A DNA stretch of 64,000 nucleotides, taken from positions 145,481 to 209,480 of the forward strand of contig NZ_JASISZ010000005.1 of assembly GCF_030063355.1 (NCBI RefSeq), read 5' to 3'. Shown piece by piece: positions 59,252 through 64,000 of the stretch. The stretch's first letter is position 1. Each line of letters starts with the position of its first letter. Below the pieces are notes generated by a model that was not told the origin of the DNA, ran no database searches, and saw only the letters and a program-made list of their open reading frames with translations. The DNA is from Streptomyces sp. PH10-H1. GTDB lineage: Bacteria; Actinomycetota; Actinomycetes; Streptomycetales; Streptomycetaceae. Position numbers and translations under genes: made by a program.

Positions 59252-59783
59252 GGCGGCGGGCGGTCTCGCACAGTCCCACGCCCGCCTCCAGCGACTCATG
59301 CACGACAGCGTGCCGCTTCAGGGTTCGCTCATTGCGGGAGCCCGGCGTGACCTCGGTCGGCGATGTGCGCCAGCACGCGGCGTGTTGGGCGACGGTCTTC
59401 TCCACCGCGGCGGCGAGGCCGTGCCACAGGTGCCAGCAGTCACTGACCTGCACCGCGTCCGGCAGGGCGTCGGTGACGGCCTGGGCGTAGGAGGCCGATC
59501 CGTCCCGGCACTCCCAGTACGGGCGCCGCACCGATAAGTCGATCACGACCGGGCGACCGCCGACCGCCTCGTCCGTCACATGCCGCACATACCGGCTGTG
59601 CTCCCCTGCCGAGGACCGACAACACCCCTGACAGGCAACCGGCATGCCGTCGCAGGTCCGCGCGGTGATCCGCACCACCCCGGCCCGGGCATCCACATCT
59701 TCGACCTGCACCGCGGCCAGCTGCAGGAGCTCCAGCTCGACGTCATACACTCCCAGCCTGCACCCGAACTGATGCCACGTCAC
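59252..59783 (-). pseudogene. ISL3-family transposase, internally deleted
   Basis: The frame opens LLQLAAVQVEDVDARAGVV, contains the zinc-finger-like MPVACQGCCRSSAGEHSRY, and then jumps from VVIDLSVRRPYWE directly to SYAQAVTDALPDAVQVSDCW and HLWHGLAAAVEKTVAQHAAC. About 100 central residues, including most of the DDE core, are missing. It ends at LEAGVGLCETARR. Confidence 0.75.
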
Positions 59784-59882
59784 TGCCCTCGAGGCGCCCG
59801 ATCATCGCATACGAAAATCTTGGAAGAACCAAGAAAAAGACACTCCCCCACCGCGGATGTCGCCGATGCCGAGCCGCCCTGG

Positions 59883-61790
59883 CTATCGCTTCGCAGCCGA
59901 TCCGGCATTGCGCACTCCCCGCTCGCTCAGGCGACCCGCGACCTCGGTCAGATACCGCCCGGCGTCCCCGAGGGTCCGGACCCCATCGGCCCGGTTCCGG
60001 ATCCGCTCGTGCTCGCCCGGATCGAGACGCGCCTCCTGGATCGCTGCGGTCTGCAGGAATCCCCGCGCGGTCGGGGTGAGGGGGAGGCCGTCAGCAGACA
60101 TCCGGTCGTGCGGCGAGCCGGCCTCCTGCCGGGCCGGCTGCGGCTGCGGCTGCGGCTGCGGCTGCGGCTGCGGCTGCGGCTGGGCCGGATCGCCGTCGCC
60201 GGCAGTGCCCGAGTCGGCCGGGTCCGGGAGCGTCCAGGGTGCGTCACGCGGGGCTTTGGCGGACAGCAGGTGCGCGAAGTCGTTCGCTTGTGCGTCGCGC
60301 CGGGTGAGTGGGGGAAGACCATACAGCCGCTCGACTGTGGCGAGCAGTGAGCCGTGGTCGTACTGGGTGTGGTCGATGAGATTGCAGTTCCGGTCCGCCG
60401 AGCCGCCCGGCGGCACCTGCGGGATCCACGGCGAGACGATGACGGCGGGTACCCGCACGCCGAGTTGGTCGAACCGGAAGCCGTGACGGTTGTGCTCGGG
60501 GTCGGTGCGATCGCCCGGTGGAACTGCTGCGGGCGGCGGCACGTGGTCGTAGAAGCCGCCGTGCTCGTCGTAGGTGACGACCAGCAGGCTCGATTCCCAG
60601 TGCGGTGAGCGCCGGATCGACTCGTAGACGTACTTGACCAGGGCTTCGCCGTGTGTCACGTCGTCCAGCGGGTGCTGGCTGTTGCCGCACCGGAAGTCGC
60701 CGCTGTGGCTGAGGACGTGCCCGTAGTCGGGTTCGATGAAGGTGTAGGCGGCCGAGAAGTCGGGCTGCCGCAGGTGTTCGGACAGCTCGTCGAGGCGGTG
60801 GAAGTGCGTGAGCGTGGTGGGCAGGTCCATGCCGGCGAGTGCGGAGATCTGGGGGAGCGCGTCACCGGCGTACACCCGCCAGGGGAGGTCCTTGCCGTCC
60901 AGGGCGTCGTAGATGGTGCCGTTCTCGAACTGGTAGCCGTCCAGGCGGGTCCCGACGACATCCAGCGGGCCGGGGCTGTGATCCAGGCCGCCTGAGGTCG
61001 CTGCGTGCAGGAAGAAGCGGTTCGGCCAGGTCGGACCGGGCAGCGCGGAGAACCATCGGTCGCACACCGCGAACTCGCGTGCGAGCGTGCTGAGTACGGG
61101 CAGCTGCTCGGGTGTGAAGCACGCCATCACCGCGCCGAGGTCCGCGAGCGCGGAGGCGTTCTTCTTGACGGCGGCCTGGTTGGCGTAGTTGTCGACGAAT
61201 CCGCCCAGGGTGAGTGGTGGGTATGCGCCGCCGTAGGTACACCGGTCGTCGTGGGGCGGGCCGGTGATCGAGGTCGAGGCGAGCTGCAGTTGAACGTCGC
61301 AGAACTCGTGCGGCGGGTCCACCGGCATCGCGTAGGGAGCGCCCGTGCGGATCGGGAAGGCCACGCCGGCGTGGCTGTTGGCCTGGGTGCCGGGACCCTC
61401 CACCGTGGTGGGCGCACCCGTCACCGCATCGATGCCGGCTCCGGGCCGGATGGCGCCGCCCGCGTCCACGGTCCCGGTCGAGAGGCCGAGCATGTGGTCG
61501 AACGAGCGGTTCTCCAGGACGAGGACGAAGATGTGCTCGATCCGCCCGCCGGCGGCCGGGACCTGTCCGGGCCGCCGCAGCACGGCCCGGACAGCGTAGG
61601 CGGCGAGGGTGAGCAGCCAGTACAGCGGCCACGCCACGATGCGCCGGATCCGGTCGGCTGCCCAGGGGCGCACCCGGCCCGCCGGGGAGCCGGCCGCGCC
61701 GGACCCTGCCGCCCGGGCCCCGACCAGCCGTGCGTGCCACCGGTCGCGGCTGCGGATGATCGCGTACCGGATCTGTGCTCCCGCTCTCAC
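59883..61790 (-). CDS. Phosphoesterase family protein (phospholipase C/acid phosphatase type)
   Basis: A 635-residue enzyme with one N-terminal membrane helix (about 45-65, VAWPLYWLLTLAAYAVRAVL) and a phosphoesterase domain from about residue 78: IEHIFVLVLENRSFDHMLG, PGPTWPNRFFLHAATSGG, FIEPDYGHV, and LLVVTYDEHGGFYDHVPPP with the metal-binding Asp/Glu/His. VPAVIVSPWIP and NLIDHTQYDHGSLLATVERL complete the family pattern. The C-terminal region has a Pro-Gln repeat encoded by eight CGGCTG hexamers. GTG at 61790 with GGGGAGG upstream. It follows a small membrane protein gene by 17 bp. Confidence 0.87.
   Translation of the reverse strand: MRAGAQIRYAIIRSRDRWHARLVGARAAGSGAAGSPAGRVRPWAADRIRRIVAWPLYWLLTLAAYAVRAVLRRPGQVPAAGGRIEHIFVLVLENRSFDHMLGLSTGTVDAGGAIRPGAGIDAVTGAPTTVEGPGTQANSHAGVAFPIRTGAPYAMPVDPPHEFCDVQLQLASTSITGPPHDDRCTYGGAYPPLTLGGFVDNYANQAAVKKNASALADLGAVMACFTPEQLPVLSTLAREFAVCDRWFSALPGPTWPNRFFLHAATSGGLDHSPGPLDVVGTRLDGYQFENGTIYDALDGKDLPWRVYAGDALPQISALAGMDLPTTLTHFHRLDELSEHLRQPDFSAAYTFIEPDYGHVLSHSGDFRCGNSQHPLDDVTHGEALVKYVYESIRRSPHWESSLLVVTYDEHGGFYDHVPPPAAVPPGDRTDPEHNRHGFRFDQLGVRVPAVIVSPWIPQVPPGGSADRNCNLIDHTQYDHGSLLATVERLYGLPPLTRRDAQANDFAHLLSAKAPRDAPWTLPDPADSGTAGDGDPAQPQPQPQPQPQPQPQPARQEAGSPHDRMSADGLPLTPTARGFLQTAAIQEARLDPGEHERIRNRADGVRTLGDAGRYLTEVAGRLSERGVRNAGSAAKR
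60135..60182. repeat. Eight perfect CGGCTG hexamers
   Basis: 48 bp of uninterrupted hexamer repeat inside the phosphoesterase gene, encoding alternating Gln-Pro on the minus strand. A change in copy number would add or remove dipeptides without shifting the frame. Confidence 0.95.
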
Positions 61791-61807
61791 CGTCGTACGC
61801 CTCCCCT

Positions 61808-62371
61808 TCAGGGGCAGGACGGCACCGGGCGCAGACCGGTGACCGCTCCGAGTGGGATGTCCGTGCTCCGGCCCTTGATCCGCAGCGTGATGAATCCGTT
61901 CGGGGCCGCGGTCAGGGTTCCGCACAGGGCGCCCGCCGAGGTCTGGACTTCGACCTGCGCGCTGGTGCTGCCGGTACGGTCGGGCCACCACGAGGAGGTG
62001 GCGGCCACCGACATCAGTGCCACCGCCGCGAAGGTCAGTGCGATCCCCGTACGGAGGCGGCGCCCGGCTCGACCCGCCTGGGCCTCGTCGTCCGGCCCCG
62101 CATCGGCGGCGCCGCCCGGCAACGGCCAGGCAACCCGTGCGACGAGGTAGGTGGCCCAGCAGGCGAGGGCAAGGGCCGACAGGACCAGCACGGCGACGAG
62201 CACCTGCACCGCGCGCGGCGCACTCGTGTTGCCCGCACTCTTGAGCACTCCGCACAGGCCCACGAAGCCGAGCGCGGCCAGTTGGACCGTGTGCCAGCCC
62301 TGGGCGGACGCCTGCACCCGGGCGAGGCGACCGACCGAGGGCGGGGAACCGGCGGGCTGCTCGTCTTCCAC
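61808..62371 (-). CDS. Hypothetical membrane protein
   Basis: 187 residues with three hydrophobic segments: VQLAALGFVGLCGVLKSAG, AVQVLVAVLVLSALALACWA and RTGIALTFAAVALMSVAAT. A short extracellular domain (about 130-187) contains two cysteines (ALCGTLT, PVPSC). I do not recognise the family. It lies 17 bp upstream of the phosphoesterase gene on the same strand, so the two are probably one transcript. Confidence 0.7.
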   Translation of the reverse strand: MEDEQPAGSPPSVGRLARVQASAQGWHTVQLAALGFVGLCGVLKSAGNTSAPRAVQVLVAVLVLSALALACWATYLVARVAWPLPGGAADAGPDDEAQAGRAGRRLRTGIALTFAAVALMSVAATSSWWPDRTGSTSAQVEVQTSAGALCGTLTAAPNGFITLRIKGRSTDIPLGAVTGLRPVPSCP

Positions 62372-63072
62372 ATCCGGCCTCTCTGACTTCCGGCCACGGA
62401 CCCCTGAACGGCGCCGCGCGCTGTCCGACCAGGCGAGCAGCTCCGTCGGCGCAGGTCAAAGGGACGCGCCTGCCGACCAGCGCCGCACACCCGAACAGAG
62501 CAGCGTGCGCTCAGCGCGCTGCCGGCCCGGCGGGACTCCATGACGAGCACTGCTGCGCGCCGCTCGGCCGGGACCGCCTTGTACCGTTGCCGGTCCCGGC
62601 TGCCCCGAGGACCGCGCTGCGCCCTCCCGGGTGCCCGGCACCGAGGTCATGTGCCCCTTGGCCGCCGCGTCGACCACGGCGGCCATCGCGGCCGGGTCGA
62701 AGCCGCCCCGGGATGGGTGAAGTCCAGGTAACTGCCCGGAGCCCGGCCCTGGTGCTGCCCATCAGCGCGCGGGCGTGGGCGAGCACGATCGGGCTGTTGT
62801 CGACGTGGACGACCCGGCTCTCCGGGGCTGCGCCCTGGGCGACCTCACCAGTTGACACCGCCTCGATCGGCGTCGCCCGCACCATCACGGCTCAGGCCCG
62901 TGCCACGTTCGATTCCAATCGGGAGGCAGCTGGCGGTTCGTGATGCATGTGAGTGACCTCTACTGCGGAGGCGCGCGTTTCGCTCGTCGTTGGGTACTGA
63001 CTTTGCGACCTCCTCTGAATACCGAATGCGATCTCCTCATGGCTGCTGGCGCGGCCCGAGAAGGGATGTCCC
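62372..63072. other. Intergenic stretch with a methyltransferase remnant
   Basis: Apart from the decayed methyltransferase at 62600-62888, no gene is visible. The last 130 bp should contain the promoter of the protease gene. Confidence 0.4.
62600..62888 (-). pseudogene. DUF574-type SAM methyltransferase remnant
   Basis: The minus strand reads AAPESRVVHVDNSPIVLAHA and RALMGSTRAG, then in another frame GSYLDFTHPG and FDPAAMAAVVDAAAKGHMTS. These are two non-adjacent segments of DUF574 methyltransferases joined by a deletion and frameshift. Confidence 0.55.
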
Positions 63073-63885
63073 ATGGCGAGTACTACGCCGCGCACGATCG
63101 CCCGCTTCGGCTGGGTGCCCGATCTGCCGGATGCGCGCGACCACATCTACTCACTGCCCCGTCTGGCGCTGGTGAGCTCGCCGCCCAGGACCGACCTGCG
63201 CGGCAGTCTCCCGCCGGTCTACAACCAGGGCCGGATCGGCAGCTGCACCGCCAACGCCATCGCCGGAGCCTTCGAGTTCGAGCTGATGCGGCAGCAGCTC
63301 CCGGCCACCACACCGTCGCGCCTGTTCATCTACTACAACGAGCGGGCCGTCGAAGGCCATGTGGGGACGGACTCCGGCGCCCAGATCCGTGACGGGATCA
63401 AGAGCGTGGCGACCCTGGGAGTGTGTCCGGAGACAGAGTGGCCCTACGACGACACCCCGGCCGTCAGCGACGGTGGGCCCTTCCCCTCGGGCGCCCGGGC
63501 CGGGAAGAAGCCCGCGGCGGGCTGCTACAAGGACGCCCTGCTGTCGACGGCGACCGCCTATCAGCGCATCGTCCAGGACCTGGACCAGCTCAAGGGCTGC
63601 CTGGCCGCCGGGTTCCCCTTCGTCTTCGGCTTCACCGTCTACTCCAGCTTCGAGAGCCCGGAGGTGGCCAAGACCGGTGACGCACCACTGCCCGCGTCGG
63701 ACGACCAGGTCCTCGGCGGGCACGCCGTGCTAGCCGCAGGCTACGACGACACCACGCAGCGCTTCCTGGTGCGCAACTCTTGGGGCCCCGACTGGGGCCA
63801 GGACGGCTACTTCACCCTCCCCTACGCGTATCTGACCGAGCGGGGACTCTCCTCGGACTTCTGGACCCTGCGCCTGGTCACCTGA
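63073..63885 (+). CDS. C1A (papain-like) cysteine peptidase
   Basis: A 270-residue protease. The catalytic Cys is in VYNQGRIGSCTANAIAGAFE (about residue 59), His in VLGGHAVLAAGYDD, and Asn in FLVRNSWGPDWGQDGYFTL. The N-terminal FGWVPDLPDARDHIYSLP is the usual leader of bacterial C1A proteins without a signal peptide. No inhibitor propeptide is seen, so it may be intracellular or exported by an unconventional route. ATG at 63073 follows AAGGGATG. A hairpin terminator follows the stop. Confidence 0.92.
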   Translation: MASTTPRTIARFGWVPDLPDARDHIYSLPRLALVSSPPRTDLRGSLPPVYNQGRIGSCTANAIAGAFEFELMRQQLPATTPSRLFIYYNERAVEGHVGTDSGAQIRDGIKSVATLGVCPETEWPYDDTPAVSDGGPFPSGARAGKKPAAGCYKDALLSTATAYQRIVQDLDQLKGCLAAGFPFVFGFTVYSSFESPEVAKTGDAPLPASDDQVLGGHAVLAAGYDDTTQRFLVRNSWGPDWGQDGYFTLPYAYLTERGLSSDFWTLRLVT

Positions 63886-63888
63886 CCC

Positions 63889-63942
63889 GGGCCACCACCA
63901 ACCCCGTGGCGGCCCCGGCCGCCCCCGGGTTGGTGGTGGCCC
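63889..63942. terminator. Hairpin after the C1A peptidase gene
   Basis: GGGCCACCACCAACCC (63889-63904) pairs perfectly with GGGTTGGTGGTGGCCC (63927-63942). It begins right after the TGA stop. The 22-nt loop is itself GC-rich and may fold. Confidence 0.75.
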
Positions 63943-64000
63943 CCGGCTCGCCACAACGGGGGCGGCGGCCCCCCGGGGGTGTGGCCGCGGGGCGGTCCAC

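Noticed and set aside
56689..59490. A 933-codon open frame spanning the kinase remnant to the ISL3 remnant
   Set aside because: It strings together pieces of two pseudogenes with a noncoding, opposite-strand gene in the middle. Only 58375-59005 and 56689-57095 of it show similarity, to unrelated proteins.
63889..63942. An attachment site or inverted-repeat end of an insertion sequence
   Set aside because: The inverted repeat directly follows a stop codon and no transposase adjoins it, so a terminator is simpler.

Overview
The window looks like a Streptomyces (or close actinobacterial) chromosome. GC is very high with third codon positions almost all G or C, GTG starts are frequent, and a mycothiol-type formaldehyde dehydrogenase, an LAXTG-anchored surface protein and a class F sortase are present. 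No rRNA, intact tRNA or CRISPR array was seen. The window mixes intact metabolic operons with an accessory zone of broken genes and mobile-element scraps.

1-14.4 kb is a choline/glycine betaine uptake and catabolism cluster. It holds a betaine ABC transporter (binding lipoprotein cut by the left edge, a permease with two fused domains, an ATPase), betaine aldehyde dehydrogenase, choline dehydrogenase, a three-component Rieske oxygenase (oxygenase, FAD reductase, Rieske ferredoxin) for N-demethylation, and enzymes that deal with the released C1 unit (mycothiol-dependent formaldehyde dehydrogenase, MetF-like reductase, PurU). An IclR regulator sits in the middle. A 17-bp dyad, GTTGCG-N5-CGCAAC, recurs in front of each transcription unit and is probably its operator.

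14.7-24.6 kb is mixed: an M50 protease with CBS domains, an HD-phosphohydrolase/LuxR fusion, an ABM-like protein, a flavin-type oxidoreductase, an SDR plus MerR pair, an ArsR-type regulator, and a CHRD protein overlapping a class F sortase. Two remnants of one integrase-type transposase family and an ADP-ribosylglycohydrolase remnant lie here. 24.6-29.8 kb is a complete liv-type (KHMGF) branched-chain amino-acid transporter, followed by a helicase-associated protein at 30-32.5 kb.

32.5-35.4 kb is a wreck: an ABC-2 transporter hit by a group II intron. The intron is truncated, leaving the reverse-transcriptase N-terminus fused in frame to the ATPase C-terminus, beside a frameshifted permease and a broken Nudix gene. 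35.4-41.6 kb is an arsenic island: intact arsC, two arsR genes, an aquaporin, a CDF transporter, an ars-type flavoprotein and an ArsI-type lyase, with a broken arsM, a flavoprotein stub and a ynfA remnant.

41.8-48.8 kb is a copper/thiol locus that appears to be one BlaI-type regulon. A 21-bp operator occurs at three places: before a His-rich secreted or anchored protein, at the head of the ccdA-tlpA-glutaredoxin-small membrane proteins-copCD operon, and between blaI-M56 and a divergent, secreted, 14-cysteine metallothionein-like protein. This locus is the best candidate for a little-described system.

48.8-64 kb contains a lipoprotein, a DUF6328 protein, a PAS/GAF/SpoIIE phosphatase, an LAXTG surface protein, partial tRNA-Thr copies that look like an integration scar, a vapBC-like toxin-antitoxin pair, a run of pseudogenes (histidine kinase, two large hypotheticals, ISL3 transposase), a phosphoesterase with a Pro-Gln repeat, and a papain-like protease.
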